A stretch of DNA of 64,000 nucleotides from Syntrophaceae bacterium UBA6109 (GTDB lineage Bacteria; Desulfobacterota; Syntrophia; Syntrophales; UBA6109). The stretch spans positions 1 to 64,000 of the forward strand of contig DIWJ01000052.1 in NCBI GenBank assembly GCA_002428445.1, in the 5' to 3' direction. The translations under genes were made by a program, and so were the position numbers. Shown in pieces: positions 35,890 through 47,800 of this stretch. The notes beneath the pieces are model-generated. The model was not told the origin of the DNA and searched no databases. It saw only the letters and a program-made list of their open reading frames with translations. Position 1 is the stretch's first letter. Each line of letters starts with the position of its first letter.

Positions 35890-38800
35890 ATGCTTTATGA
35901 GTTGTGGCACAAGGTTACGGCCTTCTTCAGGGATTGCCGCATTCGCATCGGGGTCAATCCCGATCTCGTCTGCGCCCCTGTCCTTGTCTTCTTCCCGCTG
36001 ACGCCGACCGTTCTTTGCTGCGGCCTGGCCGGCCTCCTGACGGTCAAGCTGTCGCGCCCTTCCCGTCCCTTCGATGCCGCCCAGATGCTGTCCGAGCAGT
36101 TCGAAGCGGTGCGTTCCCATCGCCTCTCCGCCCTTCTCTCGCGAAAAACCGAACCCCGGGACTATCTGGGAGGCTCCGCTCATCTCTCCGCGATGGAGAG
36201 CGTCCTGCGCAATCTCAAGGAAGAAGATGCCTTCCGCCGCCTTTTTTTCGACCCCGCCCAATCGGAAAAGCTCGCCCGGCTCGTCTCCGCCATGAGCGCC
36301 TTCTTTTCCGAAGAAGAAAAAACCCTGGAAAGCGGCGCCGGACGCTTCCATACCCAGGACCTCGAAACCGTCAATGCGCGGCTCGTCCTCCTCAAAGACA
36401 TCCTCTGGGCGCTCGAACGGGACATCCTTGAAAACATCGGAAGGATCGTCCGTCTTGCCGGCGCCGGCGAACGCCGGGAGCTCTCGCCGCAGGCATTTGC
36501 CAAATACGGGAAACTCAATCTCCTGCTGAACAGCGTTGACCGGCTGGAGGTTCGCGGCCGGGACTCGGCGGGCATCGAGATATCTTTCACCCCCGCCGAC
36601 CGCGAAGACTACCGGAGGGCTCTTGCCGAGATCGGGCGCAGGGGTCTGACGGAGGCCTTTGCGAAGCGGGCGGCGTGCGGCGATCTTTTGAGCGGCTCCA
36701 TCCGTATTTCCCGGGACGGGGAGGGCGGGCCAGGGAAGGGCGCCGCAAGTGTTTCCTTCGTCTACAAGACGGCTTCGATCATCGGGGAGTTGGGCCGGAA
36801 CGTCAATGAGCTCCGCGCGCAGATCGCCCGGGACGAGATCTTCCGGATCTTCGCCGATCTGCCCGTCGACTGCGAGGCGGCCCTGGCGCACACGCGCTGG
36901 GCGTCGGTCGGCTCCATCACCGAGGAGAATTGCCACCCGGTCAACAACGCCACGATCGCCGGGAACGGCATGCCGGGCGTTCCCGGCGGAAAGCTCTACC
37001 CGCAATACGGCGTAGGAGACTGGACGATTGACGCCGTTCTCAACGGCGATGTCGACAATTACCAGGCCCTGCGCGCCGCGCTCGAATCCGGCGGAGAACT
37101 CATCGCCCCGGAATTGACGACGGACACGAAGATCATCCCGCTGCAGATTGAAAGACATCTCCGGGAAGGGCATCCGCTGGACAAGGCCTTCCGTCTCGCC
37201 GTGAACGATTTCGAAGGGTCCCACGCCATTGCGATGATCAGCAACCTGACGCCGGGGAAGGTGTACCTCGCCCTCCGGGGGAGCGGCCAGGCCCTGTACG
37301 TGGGAATTTCCCCCGACCGGTATCTCTTCGCGTCCGAGTTGTACGGCATCGTCGAAGGAACACCCTCCTTCATCAAGATGGACGGCGAACGGCCCTCTCC
37401 GCGCGCGGCCGGCGGCAACGGCCAGATCGTCATTCTCGATCAGGAATCGGCGGGCGGGCTCGACGGCATCCGGTCATTCTTCTACGACGGCACGCCGCTT
37501 GCGCTCGACGAAGGAGCCATTTCAAAGGCCGAGATCACGACCCGCGATATTCATCGCGGGGACTACCCCCATTTCTTTCTCAAAGAAGTCACCGAATCGG
37601 CCCTGTCCGTACGCAAGACGCTGCGCGGAAAATACCGGATCGTCCGGTCGGAGGAAGGCCGCAACCGGATCGCGTTCAACCTCGGGGAGGAGGTCCTGCC
37701 GCTGCGCCTCCGGGAGTCCCTGCGCAAGGGGTTGATCCGGCGCATCCTGGTCATCGGCCACGGCACGGCCGCCGTCGCCGGCGCAGCCGTCGCGGACGCC
37801 TTCGAACGCTATCTGAAGGGCTCCGGCATACGGGTCGAAAGCAAGATCGCCTCGGAATTGAGCGGTTTTTCCCCGGACGATGACCTCTCCGACGCCCTCG
37901 TCATCCCCATCACGCAATCGGGAACGACCACCGATACGAACCGCGCCGTCGCCATGGCCGCGGAAAAGGGGGCGACGATCGTCTCCATCGTGAACCGCCG
38001 CCAATCGGACATCACCGTGAAGTCGCACGGCGTCTTCTACACCAGCGACGGCCGCGACATCGAGATGTCCGTCGCATCGACGAAGGCCTTCTATTCCCAG
38101 ATCGTGGCAGGGCACGTCCTGGCCCTGAATCTCGCTCAGATCGCGGGGACGCTGGACGATGAGGCAGTGTCGGCCGCGCTGGCCAACCTGGAGGAGGCGC
38201 CCGCCCGGATGGCCGAAGTGGTGCGGCGGGGAGCGGCGGTCCGGCAGTGCGCCGAGTCGATGTATCAGAAGCGCTACTGGGCCGTCGTCGGCAGCGGTCC
38301 CAACAAGGTCGCGGCGGACGAAATCCGCATCAAGCTCAGCGAGCTGTGCTATCGGACGATCTCGTCGGACGTCGTGGAAAACAAGAAACACATCGATCTG
38401 TCCGCGGAACCCCTCATCCTGGTCTGCGCCGCCGGGAGCCCGGAGACCGTCCTCGCAGACATCGCCAAGGACGTCGCGATCTTCAAGGCCCACAAGGCCT
38501 CCGTCGTCGTCTTCGCCGACGAGGGCGACAGCCGCTTCGACAAGGTGTCGGACGCCGTGCTGCCCCTGCCCCGCTCCGCCTCGCCCCTGCCGGTCATCCT
38601 CAACACGCTGGCTGGACACCTGTGGGGCTACTATGCGGCCTGCCGGATCGACGCGGAAGCGGCGTTTCTCAGGGAATTCCGCAGCCGTCTCAATCTCACC
38701 ATGGTCGAGCAGGCGAAAAACCGCGCCTCTCTGTACTTCGGCCTTTTCGACCGGGACTTCCGCCGGATGGTCCGCGATTTCGCCCGGGAGTTCAACGAGC

Positions 38801-39669
38801 GGAGGCGTCGGGGAGCCTTTTCCGTCACCGGCGTACGCACGGCCTCCGACATCGTCCTCCTGCTCAAGTACGCCGCCGGGAAGCTCCCGATCGAGGATTT
38901 CTGGGAAGACTTCCGGACGGAGAACGACGCCGTTTCGCCTGTCGAAATGCTCGATATCGCGCTCGGACACGCCGTGGACGAACTTTCCCGGCCGATCGAT
39001 GCCATCCGTCATCAGGCCAAGACGGTCACCGTGGGGACCAGCCGCAAGAAAGAGGAGCCGGTGGGCGGCGTCCTCTTCGACCTCCTCAGGGAACTCGGTT
39101 TTTCCGCGAAGCTGCTCGTCGGAAAGAACATCCTGTCCTTGAGCCGGTTACAGCCGGCCATCGCCCAGGTCAAGGGCTACACCCTCTACGACGTGAACAA
39201 CCTCGATTCAGAAGGAAATCCGGGCGATGCCTCCACGATCGCCATCCGGCGAAGGGGCGGAATCTCCAGGTCCATGAAATCCCGCACCGAGGGTTCGGGG
39301 CTCCTGATGGGGACCAAGCGATCGATCGTCAGCACCGGCCATCTGTACGCCGGACGCGGCATGCTGGATGGCGCTTCGATCGTCATCGTGCCGTTGCTCG
39401 GAGAAGGGGCGGCCGTCCGGAGCCTTCTGCTCCTCCACGTCGCCTACAGGGAAAACCTGACGATCCAGGAAAAAAAGGAAGCGCTCGGATACCGCTTCAA
39501 CGATATCCGCAACCTCATCAACGAATACAACCTCCCCTGGGATGACCGCTATCTGGAGGATTTCTCCCTGGAAGACCTCCTGAGCAATGCCGTGGAAACC
39601 CTCGCCGGCCGGATGCGCCGCAGGATCTCTCCGGAGGCGGCTCCCCCGGAAACCCCGGCGGGGACCTGA
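35890..39669 (+). CDS. Giant GlmS-like protein: glutamine amidotransferase plus two SIS domains and a C-terminal extension
   Basis: 1259 residues, about twice GlmS (~609). Residues 43-50 (CCGLAGLL) look like the class II amidotransferase start, so C44 would be the nucleophile, yet it is internal and follows a hydrophobic stretch. A helical insert of ~170 residues comes before R222-G228 (RGRDSAG). Then come H334-T-R-W337 (HTRWASVG), N385-G386 (NGDVDNY) and D412 (TDTK), the glutamine-site residues; so the glutaminase site is otherwise complete. GDYPHFFLKEV at 558 leads to SIS1 (~615-760, IGHGTAAVAGA, ITQSGTTTDT) and SIS2 (~795-915, VVGSGPNKVAADE). Residues ~925-1259 match nothing I recognise. 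The start is uncertain: ATG 35890 or TTG 35878. CTP synthase follows after 18 bases. Confidence 0.8.
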   Translation: MLYELWHKVTAFFRDCRIRIGVNPDLVCAPVLVFFPLTPTVLCCGLAGLLTVKLSRPSRPFDAAQMLSEQFEAVRSHRLSALLSRKTEPRDYLGGSAHLSAMESVLRNLKEEDAFRRLFFDPAQSEKLARLVSAMSAFFSEEEKTLESGAGRFHTQDLETVNARLVLLKDILWALERDILENIGRIVRLAGAGERRELSPQAFAKYGKLNLLLNSVDRLEVRGRDSAGIEISFTPADREDYRRALAEIGRRGLTEAFAKRAACGDLLSGSIRISRDGEGGPGKGAASVSFVYKTASIIGELGRNVNELRAQIARDEIFRIFADLPVDCEAALAHTRWASVGSITEENCHPVNNATIAGNGMPGVPGGKLYPQYGVGDWTIDAVLNGDVDNYQALRAALESGGELIAPELTTDTKIIPLQIERHLREGHPLDKAFRLAVNDFEGSHAIAMISNLTPGKVYLALRGSGQALYVGISPDRYLFASELYGIVEGTPSFIKMDGERPSPRAAGGNGQIVILDQESAGGLDGIRSFFYDGTPLALDEGAISKAEITTRDIHRGDYPHFFLKEVTESALSVRKTLRGKYRIVRSEEGRNRIAFNLGEEVLPLRLRESLRKGLIRRILVIGHGTAAVAGAAVADAFERYLKGSGIRVESKIASELSGFSPDDDLSDALVIPITQSGTTTDTNRAVAMAAEKGATIVSIVNRRQSDITVKSHGVFYTSDGRDIEMSVASTKAFYSQIVAGHVLALNLAQIAGTLDDEAVSAALANLEEAPARMAEVVRRGAAVRQCAESMYQKRYWAVVGSGPNKVAADEIRIKLSELCYRTISSDVVENKKHIDLSAEPLILVCAAGSPETVLADIAKDVAIFKAHKASVVVFADEGDSRFDKVSDAVLPLPRSASPLPVILNTLAGHLWGYYAACRIDAEAAFLREFRSRLNLTMVEQAKNRASLYFGLFDRDFRRMVRDFAREFNERRRRGAFSVTGVRTASDIVLLLKYAAGKLPIEDFWEDFRTENDAVSPVEMLDIALGHAVDELSRPIDAIRHQAKTVTVGTSRKKEEPVGGVLFDLLRELGFSAKLLVGKNILSLSRLQPAIAQVKGYTLYDVNNLDSEGNPGDASTIAIRRRGGISRSMKSRTEGSGLLMGTKRSIVSTGHLYAGRGMLDGASIVIVPLLGEGAAVRSLLLLHVAYRENLTIQEKKEALGYRFNDIRNLINEYNLPWDDRYLEDFSLEDLLSNAVETLAGRMRRRISPEAAPPETPAGT

Positions 39670-41328
<1,659 letters not shown>

Positions 41329-41344
41329 GAGAAAGGACCTCGTC

Positions 41345-42271
41345 ATGCCTCCATCCATCCATTTCCAGGGCGTCTATCCGATCCTGGCGACGCCGTTCCG
41401 CGAAGACGAGAGCCTCGACCTGAAATCCCTCGACCGCCTCGTGCGCTTCATGGCGGACATCGGCGTCGACGGCGTCACCGTCCTCGGCGTCCTCGGCGAG
41501 GCGAACCGCCTCGTCGACAGCGAACGCGAAGCGGTGGTCCATACGGCCGTTTCCGCCGCCGCTGGCGGGATTCCCGTCATCGTCGGCGCCAGCCACCCCG
41601 GCACGCATGCCTGCCTGGACCTCTGCCGGATGGCGGAGGCCTTCGGCGCCGCTGCAGTCATGGTCGCCCCGTCGCAGGAACCCGTGCCGAACGAGAGCCG
41701 GACATTCGAGTTTTACCGGCGCGTCTCCGCCGGCATCGCGATTCCTCTCGTCGCGCAGGACCACCCGGCGTCAACGGGGGTTCACATGTCCGTGCCGCTT
41801 CTCCTGAAGCTCGTCGCCGAAATCCCGAATGTCGCCTGCATCAAGGAGGAGGCTCCGCCCACACCGATCAAGATTGCGGCCCTCCGCGAGGGCATGAAGA
41901 GCCGCGAGGTGCCGATCCTGACGGGGCTCGGCGCCCTTTACGGAATTTTCGATCTCGAGCGGGGATCGACCGGATTCAACACGGGATTCGCCTTTCCGGA
42001 AGTCCTGATCGCCATCGTCCGGGCAGCCAAAGACGGCGACCTTCAGAGGGCGCGCGACATCTACGCCCGCTTCCTGCCGCTGATCGTCTTCGAACAGCAG
42101 CCTGGCATTGCGGTGCGCAAGGAGATCCTGCGCCGGCGCGGTCTGATCGAAAGCGCCAGAGTACGCCATCCCGGCAGCGATCTCGACGCCGGCGCGGCCG
42201 CGCAGCTGCGCGCGCTGCTAGACCGGCTCCTGCCCGGTGCGGACTTGGCCAGGCCGCTCGCCGTCGCCTGA
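41345..42271 (+). CDS. DapA-family class I aldolase/lyase, not a canonical DapA
   Basis: The 308-residue TIM-barrel enzyme has the Schiff-base lysine K167 (ACIKEEA) and a GVLGEANRL loop at the place of the usual GTTGE. The catalytic tyrosine of dihydrodipicolinate synthase (YNxPxRTG) is Q138 in AQDHPASTG, so lysine biosynthesis is unlikely and another 2-oxo-acid aldolase or dehydratase is expected. AGGAGAAAGG upstream sets the start; it begins 16 bases after pyrG. An M20 peptidase gene follows after 261 bases. Confidence 0.85.
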   Translation: MPPSIHFQGVYPILATPFREDESLDLKSLDRLVRFMADIGVDGVTVLGVLGEANRLVDSEREAVVHTAVSAAAGGIPVIVGASHPGTHACLDLCRMAEAFGAAAVMVAPSQEPVPNESRTFEFYRRVSAGIAIPLVAQDHPASTGVHMSVPLLLKLVAEIPNVACIKEEAPPTPIKIAALREGMKSREVPILTGLGALYGIFDLERGSTGFNTGFAFPEVLIAIVRAAKDGDLQRARDIYARFLPLIVFEQQPGIAVRKEILRRRGLIESARVRHPGSDLDAGAAAQLRALLDRLLPGADLARPLAVA

Positions 42272-42532
42272 AACGGAAGACGGACGCCCCTGCATCCTGA
42301 CCCCCTGCCCGACGAGCCGCGCCCCTGCGATGTCTACGGGGGAAATATCATGCGGCCGAGAGGGCAGGCCGGCGCCGGTGACCAGGATAGCGAGCAGTGA
42401 ATCCCAGGACCGCCCGCCGCACCCGGCATGGATGAACACGTGTCCTTTCCCGGAACGGCGGCCATGATATGAGCGCGCGACGTTGCGTCGAGCGCAGACG
42501 CACGCATCCAAAACAGCATGAGGAGGGTTGCC

Positions 42533-43801
42533 ATGAACATGAAGGCACAAACGGCTCCCTATACCGTCTCTCCAACGGTGACGGCGCTGTATACCGGGCT
42601 CAAAGCCCTGCCGTCCGTTCAGAAAGGACTGGATGTTCTCAAGGCCGATCATGCCAATACAGTTGAAGAGCAGAAACAGATCTGCGAGATCCCCGCTCCG
42701 CCCTTCGCGGAGCAGGTCCGGGCCGCGGACTTCCAGAAACGGCTCGCGGCTTTGGGGCTCAAGGATGTGCAGATGGACAAGGAGGGCAATGTTTTCGGTC
42801 TGCGGCCAGGGGCGGGGAGCGGTCCGAAACTCCTGGTGGCCGCACACCTTGATACGGTCTTCGCGGCCGGCACGGATGTCACCGTGAAGGAGAAGGACGG
42901 CAGGCTCTACGCACCGGGCATCGGCGATGACGCCCGGGGACTTGCGGCCCTTCTGGCGGTCATCCGGGCCTTCAGCGCCAGCGGGATCAAGACCGTCGGC
43001 GACATCCTCTTCTGCGGCAATGTCGGGGAAGAGGGGTTTGGCGACCTCCGGGGCGTCAGGGCGCTCTTCCGGAACATCCAGGATATCGACGGATTTCTTT
43101 CCATCGACGGCACCGGCGTGGGAAAGATCACCTACCTGGCCACCGGCTCCCATCGCTACGAGGCCATCTACAGCGGTCCTGGGGGGCACAGTTTCTCCGC
43201 CTTCGGCCGTCCCAGCGCCATCCACGCAATGGGGCGCGCGATCGCATGGATCGCCGACCTGACACCCCCCGCGGACCCGAAGACCACCTTTACCGTCGGC
43301 ATCGTCAGCGGCGGCAGCTCGGTAAACTCGATTGCGGCGGAAGCGAGACTGCTGATGGACATGCGGTCGAACCGGGACAAGGAGCTCTTGGAGATTGAGG
43401 CCGAGTTTTTCGACATCCTGAAGAAAGCGGCTGCCGCGGAAAACGCCCGCTGGAACAGCGACAAGATCACGGTCCAGACCAAACTGGTGGGGAACCGGCC
43501 GGCGGGTGTCCAGCCGTCCGATAGCCCAATCGTCCAAGCGGCGTGGGCATCCACACAGGCGATCGGCCAGACGCCGAACTTGGGAAGCGGAAGCAGCACC
43601 GATTCGAATCTGCCCATCAGCCTGGGCATTCCGGCCATTACCCTGAGCGGCGGCGGGAAAGAGGACAACAACCACTCGCTGAACGAATGGTTCGATCCTA
43701 CCGATGCCTACCTGGGACCGCAGCGCGTCTTCCTCACCATCCTGGGATTGACGGGGGTTGAAGGGACAAGCGCGCCGCTGCTTTCAAAACACAAGCGGTG
43801 A
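42533..43801 (+). CDS. M20-family metallopeptidase/deacylase (PepT/ArgE-like)
   Basis: The 422-residue cytoplasmic di-zinc hydrolase has metal ligands in AAHLDTVF, GIGDDARG, the general-base region VGEEGFGDLRG, SIDGTG and the last histidine in DNNHSLNEW. A dimerisation (lid) domain sits in the middle (SGPGGHSFSAFGRPS). Family members cleave di- or tripeptides or N-acyl amino acids; which is not visible. No signal peptide. AGGAGGG six bases before the ATG at 42533 fixes the start; the ATG at 42518 lies upstream of this site. Confidence 0.9.
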   Translation: MNMKAQTAPYTVSPTVTALYTGLKALPSVQKGLDVLKADHANTVEEQKQICEIPAPPFAEQVRAADFQKRLAALGLKDVQMDKEGNVFGLRPGAGSGPKLLVAAHLDTVFAAGTDVTVKEKDGRLYAPGIGDDARGLAALLAVIRAFSASGIKTVGDILFCGNVGEEGFGDLRGVRALFRNIQDIDGFLSIDGTGVGKITYLATGSHRYEAIYSGPGGHSFSAFGRPSAIHAMGRAIAWIADLTPPADPKTTFTVGIVSGGSSVNSIAAEARLLMDMRSNRDKELLEIEAEFFDILKKAAAAENARWNSDKITVQTKLVGNRPAGVQPSDSPIVQAAWASTQAIGQTPNLGSGSSTDSNLPISLGIPAITLSGGGKEDNNHSLNEWFDPTDAYLGPQRVFLTILGLTGVEGTSAPLLSKHKR

Positions 43802-43908
43802 TTTGCCAGCTTCCCCTTCCCGGTGTCCGCTCCGGAGGGGACGCGTTCGATGCCTGTTCACTGCAACCGGCAGCTGAAAATCAAGGGCATTGATGGCGAG
43901 GGCCGGAT

Positions 43909-43925
43909 TCCCCCTGCGCGGGGGA
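43909..43925. terminator. Short G+C hairpin between convergent genes
   Basis: TCCCCC (43909-43914) pairs with GGGGGA (43920-43925), loop TGCGC, between the M20 peptidase and purQ ends. No T-run. Confidence 0.35.
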
Positions 43926-43952
43926 GCGACGTGAAACATCTCCTTCTCCGAA

Positions 43953-44780
43953 TCAGAACTTGCTGCTGCGGAGAAACGTTGCGGCGTTCTTGAAGAGGGC
44001 GAGCCCCATCCCCTCCTCGGGGAGGTCCTCGCGGGTCCAGCGGGGATGGTTGGTTCGGTGCAGGTAGGCCTCCGGATGCGGCATCAAGCCGAAGATCCGG
44101 CCCGTATCGTTGCAGATGCCGGCGATCGCATCCTGGGCGCCGTTGGGATTGGCGGGATAGTCCATCGTCGGAACGCGGCAGTCTTCATGGCTGTACTGGA
44201 GGACGATCCGGTCTTCGCGATGCAGGCGCTCCAGGATCGCCTCATCCCCGGCGATGAATTTCCCCTCCCCGTGGCGAACCGGCAGGTAGAGGCTCTCGAT
44301 GCCCTTCGTGAAGACGCAGGGGGACAGGCCGTTCACGCGCAGCCAGACCCAGCGGTCCTCGAAGCGGCCGGAGTCATTGTAGGAAAGCGTGACGGTCTGG
44401 GTCGTCGTGTCGCCGTCGAAGCCGGGAAGCATGCCGAGCTTGACGAGAAGCTGGAAGCCGTTGCAGACGCCGAGGATCAGTTTCCCGTCGCCGATGAAAC
44501 GCGAGAACTGCTCGAAGAGATGCTCCTCCCGCCCGGCGACGCGGGCGTGAAGGATCCGGTTCGCCGCGGCCTTGGCCGATCCCAGATCATCGCCGTCGAG
44601 AAAACCGCCCGGCAGGTTCAGGAACTGGTAGCCGTCCAGACTCACTTCGCCGGAGAGCATTTCGCTGATGTGCACGATGTCGACCCGGTCGAATCCCGCC
44701 TGGCGGCAGGCGTGGGCCATCTCCACTTCGCAGTTCGTGCCGTTTCCCGTGATAACGATGGAACGAATTTTCCCGCGCAT
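43953..44780 (-). CDS. purQ: Phosphoribosylformylglycinamidine synthase, glutaminase subunit PurQ
   Basis: The 275-residue class I glutamine amidotransferase supplies ammonia for FGAM formation in purine synthesis. It has TGNGTNCEVEMAHA at the start, the oxyanion loop NLPGGFLDGDDLGS, the nucleophile elbow LGVCNGFQLL and the catalytic HPEA near the end, where a HRTNHPRW insert is typical of the longer PurQ type. It lies 55 bases downstream of purL on the same strand. Confidence 0.93.
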   Translation of the reverse strand: MRGKIRSIVITGNGTNCEVEMAHACRQAGFDRVDIVHISEMLSGEVSLDGYQFLNLPGGFLDGDDLGSAKAAANRILHARVAGREEHLFEQFSRFIGDGKLILGVCNGFQLLVKLGMLPGFDGDTTTQTVTLSYNDSGRFEDRWVWLRVNGLSPCVFTKGIESLYLPVRHGEGKFIAGDEAILERLHREDRIVLQYSHEDCRVPTMDYPANPNGAQDAIAGICNDTGRIFGLMPHPEAYLHRTNHPRWTREDLPEEGMGLALFKNAATFLRSSKF

Positions 44781-44835
44781 AGTTCTTTCTCAAAGGGTTC
44801 AGGCGGCCCCTGCGGGCGGGCCATTCCCCGGGTCT

Positions 44836-47800
44836 CTAAAACGAAAGCGGCTGCCGCCAGGCCTTCTTCAATTCGGCGATCGGCTCCTCGATCACCAGTT
44901 TCCCCGACAATCCTTCGACCCGCAGCACCGGCGCCTCCGTCACGGCGCCGATTCTTCCGAAAACGCAACCCGCTAGGGCCTTCTCGAAGGCCTCCTGGGA
45001 GCGCGGGGCGACGGTGACGACGAAGCGGCTCGCCGATTCGGAAAAGAGCAGATCGTCCTCCCGACCGCACCCCTCGGCGGGAATTTCACTGAGGGAGACA
45101 TCCAATCCGAGACCTCCGGCAAAGGCCGTTTCCGCCAAGGCTGCACCCAGCCCGCCGTCCGAGCAGTCATGGCAGGAGGCGACGAGCCCCCGGTCGATCG
45201 CCCCGCTCAGGGCCTCGTACAGCGGTTTCGCTTCCTCCACGCGCACCTGCGGAACGCCGTTTCCGACGAAACCGTGCCGGGCGAACCATTCGGAGCCGCC
45301 CAGTTCCGCGCGGGTCTTTCCCAGGACATAGACGAGGTCGCCCGGACGCTTGGCGTCCATCGTGACCGCCTTCCGGACATCCTCCATCAACCCCAGCGCG
45401 GAGAAAAGGAGCGTCGGCGGGATCGAGATCTTCACGTCGCCGATCATGTAGTCGTTTTTCATGCTGTCCTTGCCGGAGATGCAGGGAACGCCGAAAGCCG
45501 TCGTGTATTCGTACAGGGCCTTGTTGGCCCGCACCAGCTGCGCCAGCTTGTATTCGCCGTCGGGCGTTTTTTCCGACTGCACGGGGTCGCACCAGCAGAA
45601 GTTGTCCAGGACGGCGATCCGTTTCAGGCTCCCGCCCACGGCGACGGCGTTGCGCAGCGCCTCGTCCAGGGCGCAGGCGGCCATGGCGTAGGCGTCAATG
45701 TCGCTGTAGCGGGGGCAGATGCCGTTGGCGACGATGATCCCTGCAAAGGAATCCAGCAGCGGACGGATGACGGCGGCGTCGCCGGGGCCGTCGTTTTCGG
45801 CGCCGACGAGGGGCTTCACGACGCTGCCGCCCTGCACCTCGTGGTCGTACTGGCGAACGACGGACTCCTTGCTGCAGAGGTTGAGACGGGACAGCATCCC
45901 CTTCAACTCTTCCCCGAGATTCCCGGGCACGGCAAAATCCGGTTCGGAATGGCGGGGCGGCGTCCAGACCGCCTTGAGCTGCATCTGGGGAAGCCCGTCG
46001 TGCAGAAAATCCATATCGAGGAAGGCGACGGTCTTGTCGCCGTAGCAGACGTGGAATTTCCCGCTGTCCGTATAGCGGCCCAGCACGGTCGCTTCCACAT
46101 CCATCTTTTCCGCGAGGGAGAGGAAGGCGTCAATCCTGGCGGGTTCGACGGCCAGTGTCATGCGCTCCTGGGACTCGGAAATGAGGATCTCCCAGGGATT
46201 GAGCCCGGCATACTTCAGCGGCGCCTTCTTGAGATCGATCTCGCAGCCGCCGGAGAGCCGCGCCGTCTCCCCCACGGAGGAGGACAAACCGCCGGCGCCG
46301 TTGTCGGTGATGCAGCGGTATAGATCGAGGTCGCGCGCCTTCAGGAGGAAATCCGTCATCTTCTTCTGGGTGATGGGATCCCCGATCTGCACGGCGGTAA
46401 CGGGCGATCCCTCGTGGAGTTCCTCGGACGAGAAGGTTGCGCCGTGAATACCGTCCTTGCCAATGCGCCCTCCCGTCATAACGATGAGGTCTCCGGGAAG
46501 GATCTCCTTCAGATGGCTCGGCCGCCCCTCGAGCCGGGACGGCATGATGCCGCCCGTTCCGCAGTACACGAGGGGTTTCCCCAGGTAGCGTTCGTCGAAG
46601 ACGAGGCAGCCGTTTACCGTCGGGATGCCGCTCTTGTTGCCGCCGTGTTCGACACCTTCCCGCACGCCCTCGTAGATCCGTCGGGGGTGGAGGATGCGCT
46701 TGGGGAGCGGCTTGTCATAGCCGGGCGGAGCGAAGCAGAAGACGTCCGTATTAAAGATGAGTTTTGCCCCGCGTCCCGTCCCGAACGGGTCCCGGTTGAC
46801 GCCGACGATGCCCGTGAGCGCGCCGCCGTAGGGGTCCAGCGCCGAGGGGGAGTTGTGCGTTTCGACCTTGAAGACCAGGCTCCAGTCGTCGTTGAACCGC
46901 ACGACGCCGGCATTGTCGGTGAAGACCGAAAGCAGCCAGTCCTCCGCGCCAAGGTCCTTGCGGATCTTCCGCGTGGAGCCCTTGATGTAGGTATCGAAAA
47001 GCGAATCGATCTTCTCGGCGGGTTTCCGCCCGTCCTTGTAGCTGATGACGGCGTTGAAGATCTTGTGTTTGCAGTGCTCCGACCAGGTCTGGGCCAGACA
47101 CTCCAGTTCGGCGTCCGTGGCAAGACCAGCGAGGCCGACCTTCTGTCTCCCGCTGCGAACGGCCTGGTCGCGCAGATAATCCCGGATGATCTTCATCTCC
47201 TGCAGCGTCAGGGCCAGCATGCCGTCGGCGCTGATTCGCTGAAGTTCGGCATCGCCGACCTCCAGATCGACAAAATCGACCCGGGGAGAGTCCGTACCCG
47301 TCACATGGGGCACGTAGGGTGCGACTCCGCGGTCCGGATTCCAGGTCGTGCCGTCCACAATCTCGAAGCGCTCGATCAATTCGTTGGCAAGGAGGTTGGC
47401 CGCGATCTTCTCTGCATCGGATCGGGTCAGGACGTCCAGGACGCAGCGGTCCCGCACGGCCGAGATGAGGTACTGGCGCGATGTGTAGACGGGGATCGCC
47501 CGGTCGCCTCGCTTCCCGAGAAGGAGTCCGATCGCCTCCCGCGCCGTCTTTCCGACGTTGTCCGTGACGCCGGGCCGATAGCCGACCTCGATCAGCCAGT
47601 TGAAGCTTCCCGCCGGCGCGAGCCCGCGGTCGATCGCGAAGGTCTGGATGACGGGATCGGAAAGGGGCCCCCGGGCCGCGCGGTTCAGCGACTCGGGATC
47701 GAGATCGCCGTCCAGCGTGTAGACGTCGACGGTCCGGACACGGTCGACGGGAATGCGCAGGTGTTCGACGATCCGGCGTTTGATCTTCTCCCCGAGGGCG

